Below are positions 1-8,464 of a stretch of 64,000 bases of DNA, piece after piece (positions within the stretch are counted from its first letter, which is position 1; the number at the start of each line of letters is the position of its first letter). A program made the translations under genes and the position numbers. The notes beneath the pieces were generated by a model. It worked only from the letters and a program-made list of their open reading frames with translations, had not been told where the DNA came from and ran no database searches. The stretch comes from Pseudarthrobacter sp. GA104 (GTDB lineage: Bacteria > Actinomycetota > Actinomycetes > Actinomycetales > Micrococcaceae): contig NZ_WOWL01000001.1 in NCBI RefSeq assembly GCF_009741265.1, forward strand, positions 1 to 64,000, read 5' to 3'.

Positions 1-532
1 CGGCAAGGGCCCACGTCACGCTGCCTCCAAACAGGTACTGCAAAGGCTGTGTCAGTCCTGCCCCCAACGCCGCACCGAGACCGATACCCATGGTCCACAG
101 TCCGGTTGACCATGCTGTGCCGCGGTTTGCCCTTAGTACCTGGGGCACCAGGACGCTCGCCGCCATGATGGCAACGCCGGCCAGAAAGGTGCCGGGGAGC
201 ATGACAACGGGACCTAGAACACGCCCGCTCAAAGCGGCAGCGAGAACAACCATTGCGACTGCAATGGCGCGTCCAGGGCCGACACGGCGAGCGAGCCACG
301 GTCCACAAGGGGCAGAAAGTCCGAAAGCCAGTACCGGAAGCGCCACGAGAAGGGGAATTGCCCGCGGGTCCAAGCCCAGTACAGATCTGAGTTCTTCTAA
401 AACTGCTGCCACAGATGTGATTGCTGGACGAAGGTTGAAGGCGACGAGCGTGATGGCGACAAGCAGCCACCAATTCCGGAACATCATCACCCGACGGCAG
501 CCCACTGATACATCTTCCGCTTGGTGCGACAT
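1..532 (-). CDS. MFS transporter, CynX/NimT type (partial, runs off the window)
   Basis: Only the N-terminal 177 residues lie in the window; the C-terminal part is beyond base 1. After a polar start the protein shows MMFRNWWLL and then the motif FNLRPAITSVA at about residues 34-44, followed by alternating hydrophobic helices. An NLRPAITS motif after the first helix is typical of the CynX/NimT (2-nitroimidazole/cyanate-type) branch of the major facilitator superfamily, which exports or imports small anionic or drug-like molecules in the inner membrane. The ATG at 530-532 is preceded by a strong AGGAGGG site. A palindromic operator lies just upstream. The substrate cannot be told from sequence. 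Confidence 0.8.
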   Translation of the reverse strand, partial: MSHQAEDVSVGCRRVMMFRNWWLLVAITLVAFNLRPAITSVAAVLEELRSVLGLDPRAIPLLVALPVLAFGLSAPCGPWLARRVGPGRAIAVAMVVLAAALSGRVLGPVVMLPGTFLAGVAIMAASVLVPQVLRANRGTAWSTGLWTMGIGLGAALGAGLTQPLQYLFGGSVTWALA

Positions 533-549
533 CGGGCCCTCCTGTAGAC

Positions 550-561
550 TTGGTATACCAA
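550..561 (-). promoter_or_regulatory. GntR/FCD-type operator upstream of the MFS gene
   Basis: TTGGTATACCAA is a perfect 12-bp palindrome 18 bp before the MFS start codon. It fits the TGGTATACCA type bound by FCD-subfamily GntR regulators. A GntR/FCD gene (broken) lies less than 1 kb away, so the two may once have formed a regulator-target pair. The site assignment is by motif only. Confidence 0.55.
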
Positions 562-765
562 AGTGTAGTCGAGGGTTTTGGACTCCACGCGTTGGTAACA
601 ACGTAGATGCAGCGGGTCGTGCATGGCGCCGCAACGTGCCATCCGGGGAGACGTCTCTGGCGGCATCAGAGATTCCCCCAAAACAGCGACTTCCCGTGGG
701 ACGCGGAAAAGCACGGGCCAGATGGCCGGCATCCGTACACCGGCACCGACAAAGAAGGACAGCAA

Positions 766-978
766 ATGGCAGCGTTTGAATTGATCATGACCATCACTGC
801 GGAGAACAAAGCGGCTATGGACCATCAAATCGCCGAAGCCGAACGCATCGCCATAGCCCGCGCCGTCGTCGACGGCACCAAAGGCATTATGGTCACCCGT
901 CATAAGCCGAACTTGTGCACTGTGGTACTCAGCGACGAGGTTCCCTACGGCCTAACGCGGGAACGCCTGCTTATGTAG
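766..978 (+). CDS. small hypothetical protein (70 aa)
   Basis: The protein runs from MAAFELIMTI to GLTRERLLM. It has an acidic helical first half rich in Ala/Glu and a C-terminal half with possible beta strands. I chose the ATG at 766 because AAGGAC lies 7 bases before it; longer in-frame versions start in sequence with no ribosome site and unnatural composition. No known domain is recognised. It sits alone between the divergent MFS gene and a stretch without genes. The evidence for a real gene is coding-like composition and the ribosome site only. Confidence 0.55.
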   Translation: MAAFELIMTITAENKAAMDHQIAEAERIAIARAVVDGTKGIMVTRHKPNLCTVVLSDEVPYGLTRERLLM

Positions 979-1315
979 CAGCGGGGAATCCCACACGTTC
1001 AGGCGCGGGAGCAAATCCAGGCGGCTCAGTGATCTGTCCTCAATTGCGTCGATCAGCATGCCGGCCATTCCTGGCGCTGGGCTTCGATGGCGACTCCCGG
1101 CAGTGGTGAGTCAGGCCCGGTTAAAGGTGTTGTGCCAGCTGGACAGCCCTACAAGTAACGACTGCCACTTCATCAACGATGTCCCCTTTCCTCTCGGCGC
1201 ACTAGGCTAAGAACCCGCGTTCGGCGCCGCCAGTCAGGTCTAGGGCTGAATCGACGTGAGGACGTCCTCGTAAGCCAATCAGGAAACCCCGAACGCTCGC
1301 TCTTTCGGTGATTGG
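979..1315. other. intergenic stretch without a recognisable gene
   Basis: No reading frame here combines a ribosome site with coding-like composition, and no RNA gene or repeat was recognised. Confidence 0.5.
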
Positions 1316-1983
1316 TCAGACCTCTGGAAGACATCCAGCCAGACCTTGGAGCGATGGAGCGAGGCCCAGCTCCACGTGGGCAAAGCCCAGGGCTGCCGCT
1401 AGGTCCGCTTTGCCGTTACAGATGGCTGGCACAGGCTTAGGTGCTCCGCACACTGAACCTGCGGGTTGCGGTGCCCGGTCAGGGTGAAAAGCCACTGCGT
1501 CCTGCCCAACAGAGGCTTCATTGAGTACTCCAGCAGGGAGTTGCCCCCCCCCCATCGAAACGATTTTGCATGCAGGGCGGTGTTTTTGAGTGGCATCTGC
1601 GCATGGTCATGGTGCAGGGTTACTTCTTCTGCCTTGCCCATCATCTGCTGCAGACGCGACGACGACTCGCCCCGTGCCGCGGCCTGGGCCGCGAGGCGCG
1701 CGGCGACGACTTCGAGGCTGAGCCGGACGTCGAATAGTTCTTTAACGTCCCGCAGGGTGGTCTGCTTGACGGTGGCTCCACGCCGCGGGGAGGTCTGAGT
1801 GAAGCCTTCTGTTTCAAGCTGCTGAAGGGCTTCGCGGAAGGGCACGCGGGAAACGTCCAGAGCCTGTGACAGCTCGCGTTCCCTAAGCCGTGAACCGGGC
1901 GCGAAGTCAGCTCCCACGTGGGTGCCGTGTTCGGCTTCGATGTCCTCAACGCCCATGACGCCCTCGGTCACAGGGATGATCAC
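1316..1983 (-). pseudogene. GntR-family regulator (FCD subfamily), frameshifted
   Basis: The N-terminal frame contains a clear winged-helix signature (PGSRLRERELSQALDVSRVPFREALQQLETEG), followed by the FCD ligand domain with a histidine at LHAKSF and EH near the end. After EH the frame runs into LSLCQPSVTAKRT and a stop. In the neighbouring frame the missing FCD tail continues as VPAICNGKADLAAALGFAHVELGLAPSLQ and ends at 1316. The shift lies near 1440. A run of ten C at about 1545-1554 is a second weak point. The usual residues before the winged helix are also missing or altered. Either a real pseudogene or a sequencing error at the shift; the operator-like palindrome at 550-561 may be its former target. 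Confidence 0.7.
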
Positions 1984-2715
1984 GCGCCCGATTAGGCCTT
2001 GGCCGTGGCCAGGCTGTCCACAAAGACCCGCGCGCGAACCATGCCTGCCGAATCTATCTGCAGGTGGTCCGCTCTCTGGCGGGATCCGAAGCGTTAACGG
2101 AATCAGACCGGTGGATTCAGGCTAAGCCTCAGGCTGGCCGCGTGCCGACGGAAAGCCGGGCGGGTCGTGAATTGAGCGGAATGAAACTTGCCCGTTTGGC
2201 GTCGATGACTATCCGGCCGTTTGCTGCACAAACCTTGCTCTCACTCAGCGCTCCCATTGGGAAATGACCGCAGTCTTGAACCAATTGCTGGCATAGGTGC
2301 ATTTCAATTTCGAATTAATCGTACGTGCACGACAAGGGACTGCCCGGTTTTAGTTGAGCCGGAATCTTAGGCCGCTGTGAGCGCGGGCGGGTTGATTGGT
2401 TCATATTTGATGGGGTTAGTTTTCCCAGCCGTATTTGCCGTCGGCGGCGGTGGTAAGTCCTTTAGATCCAGGTCGTGATGGCCAGCCGCACGTCCTGCCT
2501 ATTTTGCCACCGCCGACGGTCCACAACGTTCTTCTGCAGTAGCGCCAGAGAGCCTCAGGCGCAACATAAAGGGGTGGAGATATGTGGAGCAGGATGCTCA
2601 CGGTCACATTCGATAAACACTGATAAACCCGTCACCCCTTGAATGAGTCGCTGTATCCTTCTGAAACAACGTGGCGCGAGTCACGTGACCTGAGAGCAGC
2701 AGGCAGGGTCGTAAT
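1984..2715. other. intergenic stretch without a recognisable gene
   Basis: About 730 bases with lower GC in places. A minus-strand frame ending near 2416 gives a short peptide ending in DGKYGWEN that looks like a gene tail but is not recognised; it may be a remnant of a lost gene or insertion sequence. No terminal inverted repeats were identified with confidence. Confidence 0.4.
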
Positions 2716-2747
2716 GAGCTGGCATCAATTGATGCCAGCTCTTTTTT
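2716..2747 (+). terminator. perfect 26-bp palindrome followed by six T (terminator or attenuator)
   Basis: GAGCTGGCATCAA is followed directly by its exact reverse complement (2716-2741) and then TTTTTTG. This is the layout of a rho-independent terminator. It lies 45 bases upstream of the ribosome site of the BMP-type lipoprotein gene with no coding gene just before it on this strand, so it could act as a leader attenuator (for example under a riboswitch) rather than as an end-of-gene signal. No known riboswitch consensus was recognised in 2640-2715. Confidence 0.6.
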
Positions 2748-2791
2748 GTTGACCGACCGTCTGGATGCAGAAGATCTATCAAAGGAGAAAG

Positions 2792-3823
2792 ATGAAGCGA
2801 GAGTTAGCAGTACTTGCCGTTATTGGGATTGCCTTGACTGGTTGCAGTGCCCAGAGTGTGGCCCCGAAGACCGGCGAGAACGCAGCATCGTCCTCGGCCT
2901 CAAAGTTGGAGGTCGCCATGTTGCTTGCAGGGTCAGCGTCTGATGGCGGCTTCATGGAATCAGGGTTCAACGGACTTCAGCGCGCCCACGATCAGTTGGG
3001 AGTTGAAATCAGCTACAAGGAAGGCGTTGAGCCGGAAAAAGCTGCTTTGGAGAGCGCGCTAGACGAGCTCGCCAGCTCAGGCGTGGACATGGTCATCGCA
3101 CACGGCGGCCAGAACGCCGAAGCCGCGAAGACAGTAGCACAACGTTTCCCGGAAACCATGTTTGTCGTCACCCAGGCAAACGTCACCGGTCCGAATCTAT
3201 CAAGTTACGAGGTCCTCCAAGAAGAGTCTGCGTGGTTGGCAGGGGCAGCCGCTGGACTCCTGACGGAAACCAACGTCGTCGGCCACATGTCGGGCATCCG
3301 GCCAATTCCTGGACTCAAAGGTAGGGCGGCGTTCGTCGACGGAGTAGCTCACACAAACCCTCAAGCGACCGTCCTATCAAACTTTTCGGGGGACCAGGAT
3401 GATATTGAGCTCTCACGAAAGATAGCCGTCGCGGAGATAGAGGAAGGCGCTGACTACATCTTCACGATGCTCAACGCTGGGCGCCCAGGAGTAACCCAGG
3501 CTATTCAGGAGACAGGAAGAGCCCGACAGTTTGGAAACGTCCGGGACTTCACCCAAGATGACGCAAAGGTATTTGCCGGTTCTGCCGTTGCTGATTCCGG
3601 GGCAGCAGCATTCGCTGCAGTAAAAGACTTGGTGGGCGGTACGTTCCAGGCAGGCTCCAGCCACCACATAGGCCTTGAAAACCCTGACGCAGTCAGGCTG
3701 ACGCTTAGCGAGGACATTCCACAGGAGGTAAGGGCAAAAATAAATGATCTCGCTACGAAAATCGCTGCTGACGAGATTACCGTAAGGACCGAATATACTG
3801 GCCCGGAATTCGATGTGAAGTAG
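2792..3823 (+). CDS. BMP/PnrA-type substrate-binding lipoprotein
   Basis: A type II signal peptide (MKRELAVLAVIGIALTGC, lipobox LTGC with Cys at residue 18) is followed by a mature domain with the BMP-family opening VAMLLAGSASDGGFMESGFNGL. This matches the start of Bmp/PnrA/Med proteins, in which an S-x-x-D-x-G/S-F/W-N/E block binds a purine nucleoside or similar ligand. Further family-like stretches are GVDMVIAHGGQ and ETMFVVTQ. The ATG at 2792 has AAAGGAG seven bases before it. Such proteins normally serve an ABC transporter with one ATPase and two permeases; none is encoded nearby, so this one is an orphan or acts in sensing. The upstream palindrome with a T run suggests leader control. 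The ligand is not known. Confidence 0.85.
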   Translation: MKRELAVLAVIGIALTGCSAQSVAPKTGENAASSSASKLEVAMLLAGSASDGGFMESGFNGLQRAHDQLGVEISYKEGVEPEKAALESALDELASSGVDMVIAHGGQNAEAAKTVAQRFPETMFVVTQANVTGPNLSSYEVLQEESAWLAGAAAGLLTETNVVGHMSGIRPIPGLKGRAAFVDGVAHTNPQATVLSNFSGDQDDIELSRKIAVAEIEEGADYIFTMLNAGRPGVTQAIQETGRARQFGNVRDFTQDDAKVFAGSAVADSGAAAFAAVKDLVGGTFQAGSSHHIGLENPDAVRLTLSEDIPQEVRAKINDLATKIAADEITVRTEYTGPEFDVK

Positions 3824-3913
3824 CCCCGGCTCCGGCAGCAAGTATGTCAATACTTGGGCCACGGTCGCCGGAAATGTACGGCCGTGACTCAATAAAGCTA
3901 AATATAGAGCCCT

Positions 3914-3945
3914 GTGAGTGCCGCGCAGCTGTGGGCGGCACTCAC
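3914..3945. terminator. hairpin downstream of the BMP lipoprotein gene
   Basis: GTGAGTGCCGC (3914-3924) and GCGGCACTCAC (3935-3945) form an 11-bp perfect stem with a 10-base loop, 90 bases after the stop. There is no T run on either side, so it is a bidirectional hairpin that may stop transcription from both converging genes. Confidence 0.5.
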
Positions 3946-4035
3946 CGGAAGGCCGGCATCAGACGTGAAGGAACTATTGGAGACCCATCTGAAGGACACT
4001 TCAGCGGACTCTACAATCCCGGACGTTTGGCTGTC

Positions 4036-4560
4036 TCAGCGGCCAAGCACCGACGCTGCGATCTGCTGTGCGGCTTGTCCCGGTGTGATGTCGGTGGTGT
4101 CGATGACCTCTGCTTCATTGTGCAGCCAGGTGCGGGCTGCGTCAGCGTATGGTTCCAGATACGCGAAGCGAAACGTTGAGGGGCCGAGAACTTTGTCGTT
4201 CTGCATGCGTTCGCGCAGAGTCGCTTGGTCGGCATGGAGCACGAAATGCCGGATCGGTATGCCGTGCTTAGTAAGACCGTCGCTGATCTCCCGCCAGTAG
4301 CTCTCAACCAGAACTGTCATCGGCATCACTAGTGTGCCTCCAGTGAACTCAAGCACGCGCCGCGCAGTTTCGACAACGAGCGGCCGCCATGGCTCCCAGT
4401 GTTGGAAGTTATCTGTCGCGGGGAGCCCTGGTGTAATGTCCATGAGCACCTCGCCGACCTTCTCAGCGTCGAGGGCGCGCGCGTCGGGCAGCATTGGCTG
4501 CAAGAGCGCGCTTGTCGTCGTCTTTCCCGCCCCGTGGGTCCCGTTGAGCCAAACGATCAT
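4036..4560 (-). CDS. TmrB-like P-loop ATPase/kinase
   Basis: 174 residues starting MIVWLNGTHGAGKTTTSALLQ: a Walker A motif GTHGAGKT at residues 7-14 directly after the first strand, as in TmrB (the Bacillus tunicamycin-resistance ATPase) and small-molecule kinases of that fold. A later stretch HADQATLRERMQND looks like the lid arginine region of nucleoside/sugar kinases. Cytosolic, with no signal peptide. Full length for the family. It could phosphorylate a drug or small metabolite. It stands alone, convergent with the BMP gene. Family is clear, substrate unknown. Confidence 0.75.
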   Translation of the reverse strand: MIVWLNGTHGAGKTTTSALLQPMLPDARALDAEKVGEVLMDITPGLPATDNFQHWEPWRPLVVETARRVLEFTGGTLVMPMTVLVESYWREISDGLTKHGIPIRHFVLHADQATLRERMQNDKVLGPSTFRFAYLEPYADAARTWLHNEAEVIDTTDITPGQAAQQIAASVLGR

Positions 4561-4834
4561 GGAGCGAACTCTAGCGTCACGGAGTATCGTTCATAGACAA
4601 GTTCTTCTCACGTTTGCCTAGTACCCTCATCGTCATAGGGCAGATTGCCAAGAGCGAGCCGATGAGCAGCACGACGTCGCCGTGAGCAAGGTCCCAGATC
4701 GCGCTTCGGACCAGTATCCGGTCTTTCATGGACCCTGGGCCCGCCCCGAGGTACTCTGGCCTGCAAAGCTCTGGGGTAAAACCGGGCTCACTGCGCCGGC
4801 GGGGACGCCGTTGAACCGCATCCGGGGGGATTCG

Positions 4835-5299
4835 ATGACCACACCGGTCCATGCCGAAGGCGAACAGCGTTCTCTGGCAGACGAAAGCTCCGGGGACGGA
4901 CCCGCAGCCTCAGAGCCCGGCTCGACGAACTTCACCCTCACCGTTGAAAGCGAACGGATTCTCCGGATTACGTTGCGTCCCGGAAGTCAGATTACTGCCG
5001 CGGACGGAACCTCCGTGCGGGAGCGCTTCCTGACCCTGACCGGAGGCGCGGGCTGCGCGGTCTTACTGCAGGTCACGGGCGTTGAGCATGTCAGCCGCGA
5101 TGCCGTCCGTGTCTTCAGTGAAGCCGTAACCGTCACAGCCTTTGCAATCCTCGGCAGCACGTCAGTGGACCGGGTCATCGCCCACGGGCGGCGCGGACTG
5201 CCCCTGCCAAAGTGCCCGAGCAGGTATTTCACAGACGAGCAGGAGGCTTTGAAATGGCTCCGCGCTGCTAGCATCCCGGCCGGGGCATGCGCCTCATGA
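4835..5299 (+). CDS. STAS-like domain protein (154 aa)
   Basis: The ATG at 4835 follows a GGGGGGA ribosome site. A disordered acidic N-terminus (about 35 residues) precedes a compact alpha/beta domain with LRITLRPGSQITAADG, CAVLLQVTGVEHVSRDAVRVFSE, FAILGSTSVDRVIAH and an end FTDEQEALKWL. This alternation resembles STAS/SpoIIAA-type and related phosphatase-regulator proteins found in many Arthrobacter copies. The final helix EALKWL is typical of that group. No partner kinase or sigma factor is nearby, so the role, perhaps regulation or binding of a lipophilic ligand, is open. Confidence 0.55.
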   Translation: MTTPVHAEGEQRSLADESSGDGPAASEPGSTNFTLTVESERILRITLRPGSQITAADGTSVRERFLTLTGGAGCAVLLQVTGVEHVSRDAVRVFSEAVTVTAFAILGSTSVDRVIAHGRRGLPLPKCPSRYFTDEQEALKWLRAASIPAGACAS

Positions 5300-5489
5300 C
5301 CCCCGACCCTAGCGGCCCGGTTCCACGGCGCGGAACCCGCCCCACATGCCTGATCGAGGGATTTCCACTTCGCTGCGAGTCACACGCCCATGGATCACCG
5401 CACCGTTCGTGCCCGTTAGCGGAACCCTCTGCGGCACTTTCCGCTAGGCTCCGGACCATACTTTCGTCCTGGATCATTCTGATTTCACT

Positions 5490-5626
5490 TCACGCAGTCG
5501 CCGGATAGGCAGCGGAGAGAACACAGACGGTGACGTGATCCATTTCCGTGGTGGCTGCGGTGAGCTGTGCGGTGATCCGCGAATTTTCCAGATCAGGGCG
5601 GGCAACGACGACGAGGGTGCGATGCG
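5490..5626 (-). pseudogene. N-terminal remnant of a flavodoxin-fold NAD(P)H:quinone oxidoreductase
   Basis: On the minus strand the peptide HRTLVVVARPDLENSRI followed by VTVCVLSAAYPAT matches the first strand-helix-strand of KefF/MdaB-type NAD(P)H oxidoreductases (usually TLVVVAHPxxxxSRxN ... VxVHDLYxxYPD). There is no start codon in frame (a TGA precedes) and a stop follows at 5490, so only about 45 codons survive. The usual histidine of AHP is Arg here. The next ~90 bases on its 5' side also look coding-like (ALLATPVDAGRLQQIG) in the same frame family but are not recognised. Confidence 0.5.
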
Positions 5627-5742
5627 GGGTTCATGAAGGGTTGTGTTCTTTCACAATCAGGTTCAAAGCTACGAAATCCGTGCCGATTTGCTGGAGACGG
5701 CCAGCGTCGACCGGGGTGGCCAGCAGAGCAGCAGTCCGGGAT

Positions 5743-6321
5743 TTAGGGGCGGGGACAGGCATCGTGGACGATGCGTCGGGCCAGGCCCAGGGCGCGTGTC
5801 CCGTAGGCAGCGCCGTCGAGTACGGAGCCTGTGGCATAGGCGCCGTTGAGGATAAGAAGAAGTTCATCCGCGAGCTGGTCGGAGTCGTTGGCGTCGGCCT
5901 CGGCGGCGAGGGAATGGAACCAGTCCCGTACCTTCTGCTTGTGCTCCACGGCCACCAAATGCGCCGGGTGCTCCCCCTCCGGGAACTCGGTGTTCGTGTT
6001 CAGCATCGGGCACCCGCGATAGGAGGCTCCGGCTGTGTCACCGGCGAGTACCTCAAAGACGGCTACGAGCTTGTCGCGGGGGTCCGGGAATTCCTCGGCA
6101 GCCTGCCGCATCCGTTCGAACCAGGCTTCCGCGCGGCTCTGCACGTAGGCGGTGGCGAGAGCGTCCTTGGTGGGAAACTGGCGGTAAATGGTGGCGTTGC
6201 CGACGCCGCATTCCTTGACCACCGTGTCCATCCCGACGGCCCGGATGCCGCGCTGGTAGAACAGGCGGGTCGCCACTTCGAGAACGTTGCGCCGGTTCTC
6301 TTCGCCGGTCTTGCGTGCCAC
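5743..6321 (-). CDS. TetR/AcrR-family transcriptional regulator
   Basis: 192 residues. The TetR helix-turn-helix occupies residues 9-55 (NRRNVLEVATRLFYQRGIRAVGMDTVVKECGV, then GNATIYRQFPTKDALATAY), the most diagnostic stretch being ATIYRQFPTKDAL. The C-terminal ligand domain contains RGCPMLNTNTEFPEGEHPA, common in regulators controlling dehydrogenases and efflux genes. It is divergent from the dinucleotide-binding oxidoreductase gene, and the 134-bp gap holds a perfect palindrome and a second half-site, so it most likely represses itself and that neighbour. Inducer unknown. Confidence 0.9.
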   Translation of the reverse strand: MARKTGEENRRNVLEVATRLFYQRGIRAVGMDTVVKECGVGNATIYRQFPTKDALATAYVQSRAEAWFERMRQAAEEFPDPRDKLVAVFEVLAGDTAGASYRGCPMLNTNTEFPEGEHPAHLVAVEHKQKVRDWFHSLAAEADANDSDQLADELLLILNGAYATGSVLDGAAYGTRALGLARRIVHDACPRP

Positions 6322-6372
6322 GGAAATCCCACTCCTATTTGAACTCTCACCAGAGGCCTTGCTGCTTCAAGT

Positions 6373-6420
6373 TTGACAGACGGATCGATCCGTCACAAAC
6401 TGTGGGAGAACGATCCGTCA
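6373..6420 (+). promoter_or_regulatory. promoter with TetR operator
   Basis: TTGACA (6373-6378) is followed at once by the perfect 16-bp palindrome GACGGATCGATCCGTC (6379-6394). A second half-site GATCCGTCA lies at 6412-6420. The placement over the -35/-10 spacer fits repression of the rightward gene by the divergent TetR protein. The -10 hexamer is not clear. Confidence 0.6.
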
Positions 6421-6455
6421 CATCGGATCCAGTCATCGACAACGGGAGACAGCCC

Positions 6456-7133
6456 ATGAAGACCGCCATTCTCGGAACCGGCACCGTAGGCCGCATTATC
6501 GCCGCACGGCTGGTCGAACTCGGACACGGTGTCACTATCGGCACCCGCGATCGTGAGGCCACACTTGCTCGCACGGACGCCGACGCCATGGGCAACGCAC
6601 CTTTCGCCGACTGGGCAGCGGAGAACCCCGGCGTCGCCCTGGCCGGCTTCGCGGACGCCGCAGCAGGGGCTGAACTCATTGTCAATGCCACGAATGGCGC
6701 CGCCTCCCTGGACGTCCTGGCCCAGGCCGGGGTGGAACACCTCGACGGCAAGGTCATTCTGGACATCGCCAACCCCCTCGACTTCAGCCAGGGCATGCCG
6801 CCGACCCTGTTCGTCAAGGACACTGATTCACTCGGCGAGCAGATCCAGCGCGCTTTCCCCGCCGCCCGAGTCGTGAAGTCGCTCAACACCCTCAACGCCG
6901 ATCTCATGGCCCGTCCGGGTAGCCTTCCCGAAGCCAGCACGGTCTTTGTCTCCGGGAATGATTCTGCCGCCAAGCAAACCGTCACGGAACTGCTAAAGGA
7001 GTTCGGCCACCAGGATGTCATCGACCTCGGCGACATCACGACAGCGCGGGGCACCGAAATGCTCCTCCCCGTCTGGCTCCGCCTTTGGGGCGCACTCGGC
7101 ACACCTGCCTTCAACTTCAAGATCGTCCGCTAG
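6456..7133 (+). CDS. NADP(H)-binding oxidoreductase, NPD/F420-dependent reductase-like
   Basis: 225 residues beginning MKTAILGTGTVGRIIAARLVELGHGVTIGTRD, a Rossmann GxGxVG motif at residues 7-12 with a basic residue (TRD) after the second strand, as in NADP-binding F420H2:NADP oxidoreductase-like (FNO/NPD) proteins. LDIANPLDFSQG and VVKSLNTLNADLMARP are also typical of this family. ATG 6456 follows GGGAGA; the longer upstream frame crosses the operator and is not used. Divergent from a TetR repressor, so probably induced by a toxic or redox signal. Whether it uses F420 or another acceptor cannot be decided. Confidence 0.8.
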   Translation: MKTAILGTGTVGRIIAARLVELGHGVTIGTRDREATLARTDADAMGNAPFADWAAENPGVALAGFADAAAGAELIVNATNGAASLDVLAQAGVEHLDGKVILDIANPLDFSQGMPPTLFVKDTDSLGEQIQRAFPAARVVKSLNTLNADLMARPGSLPEASTVFVSGNDSAAKQTVTELLKEFGHQDVIDLGDITTARGTEMLLPVWLRLWGALGTPAFNFKIVR

Positions 7134-7197
7134 GACACTGGACAAGGCAGCAGATCACCGTCCGCCACAGTGGCCCGGAAGCTGCACCTCATGGCAA

Positions 7198-7663
7198 GGG
7201 TTCCGCGCGATATAGCCGAGCATCTCCGCGGTATTCATGGCTGCCGTGAACGCTGGGGATAGTCTTGGGCGCCTTTTCCTAGGCCATCATCGATTTGGCC
7301 CAGTGATTGAGGAGCCGGTAGTCGATTTTGTCGACCAATGATGTTCCGGATGTGCAGGTCCAGCATTACCTGATACGTCCTGGTGGTTCCACTGGACGGA
7401 CGGGTCAAAAGATCGATGTGTTCCTGGACGACCTCGGCAACTGTGGGAACGCGGGTCTCGTTTGACAGGATCGCATGCTGGGCGATCTCGTAGGACTGAC
7501 CATTCGCGTCCAGCAGCCGTTTGAGAGTTTCAGCCTCAGTTTCGGAGGCAACTGTTAGGCCCTGCTGCTCGCGACTCTTCGGGTCCCGCCAGGACGCCAT
7601 ATAGGCACGTCCGACGTTTTCTTCATACGAAGGAGGGGATGGGCTCTCCACACTCCTGCTCAT
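7198..7663 (-). pseudogene. tyrosine integrase (phage type), N-terminal remnant with frameshift
   Basis: The minus strand encodes the N-terminal part of a phage integrase: MASWRDPKSREQQGLTV, then ETEAETLKRLLDANG, then a core-binding (SAM-like) domain TVAEVVQEHIDLL ... TYQVMLDLHIRNIIG. After IIG the frame shifts; the expected continuation VDKIDYRLLNHWAKSMMA is in the next frame and meets a stop, and NTAEMLGYIARNP is found after a further shift. The catalytic domain (R-H-R-Y) is absent. The open frame starts inside the last codons of the transglycosylase gene, so the original start is lost too. A dead mobile-element integrase marking this zone as a former island. Confidence 0.75.
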
Positions 7664-8415
7664 CCCCTGGTGCCAGTCTTCGAGGCGTATTCAGTCGCTT
7701 GGTGACGTACTTGACGGATGTAGGCGTCGGACTGGTTGTAGGCGTAGATCGCCTCGGTCCACCCGTCCGTAGTGGTGAGGTCACGGCCGCCGGAACACAG
7801 ATACGTCGCCGCACTGAGGGCGGCATCATCGATATTGAATGGATCCGCCGTGCCATCCCCGTTCCCGTCCCGCCCGACGAGCTGCCACGTGGAAGGAATG
7901 AACTGCATCGGTCCCACAGCACGGTCCCAACGGGAATCCCCGTCCAGGGCACCCGCATCTGTGTCAGCGATAGCGGCGAAACCGGCACCGTCGAGAACCG
8001 GGCCCACAACCGGTCGGCTCACCTCCCCCGCGGCGGTCAGGCTGCCGCCGCCGTACGTCCCGTGTGCTGTTTCGACGAAACCAACGGCCGCCACAGTGTT
8101 CCAACCGATCCCGCACGTCGGAGCAGCAACATTCACGGTCGCGGCCGCGGCAACATACGCCCGCAGCGCGCGTTCAGGGATCCCGGTCTGCCCAGCAGCC
8201 CGGACAACCCAGTCAGCATCCGGGTTTCTGGTGACATTCACGGCGGTGGTCATGCCGCCAGGCAGCATCTCAAGCTCAGCCTCCGCTCGCGGCGGTGGAG
8301 AAAAGGCACGCCGCGCTTCAACGCCAGCTTGCCCAAGGGCCCAGGACAATGAAGCGGTTGTGACACAAACTGCAAACACGATTAGAACCACGAGGCGTCT
8401 GAGACGAAGCACCAA
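7660..8415 (-). CDS. lytic murein transglycosylase (SLT/MltB-like)
   Basis: 251 residues with an N-terminal membrane segment or uncleaved signal (LRRLVVLIVFAVCVTTASLSWALG). The catalytic domain has IGWNTVAAVGFVETAHGTYGGG with the likely catalytic Glu in FVETAHG, then WDRAVGPMQFIPSTWQLVGRDGNGDGTADPFNIDDAALSAATYLC, the hallmark of actinobacterial goose-lysozyme-like/MltB transglycosylases, and AIYAYNQSDAYIRQV at the end. It cleaves peptidoglycan with 1,6-anhydro product formation in the cell wall. The gene is intact; its last four bases overlap the integrase remnant. Monocistronic. Confidence 0.85.
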   Translation of the reverse strand: MVLRLRRLVVLIVFAVCVTTASLSWALGQAGVEARRAFSPPPRAEAELEMLPGGMTTAVNVTRNPDADWVVRAAGQTGIPERALRAYVAAAATVNVAAPTCGIGWNTVAAVGFVETAHGTYGGGSLTAAGEVSRPVVGPVLDGAGFAAIADTDAGALDGDSRWDRAVGPMQFIPSTWQLVGRDGNGDGTADPFNIDDAALSAATYLCSGGRDLTTTDGWTEAIYAYNQSDAYIRQVRHQATEYASKTGTRG

Positions 8416-8464
8416 CCAATCAAACCACCGTAGAAGTCATGCTGCCTGTTCTCCGCACCCAGAT

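Noticed and set aside
607..765. Longer N-terminus for the 70-residue protein
   Set aside because: No ribosome site and Arg/His/Pro-rich residues; the ATG at 766 has AAGGAC.
90..779. Long plus-strand frame over the MFS gene
   Set aside because: Arg/Thr-rich antisense shadow of the transporter, whose membrane-protein pattern on the minus strand is clear.
2416..2607. Insertion-sequence fragment
   Set aside because: The peptide tail looks real but no transposase motif or terminal repeats could be identified.
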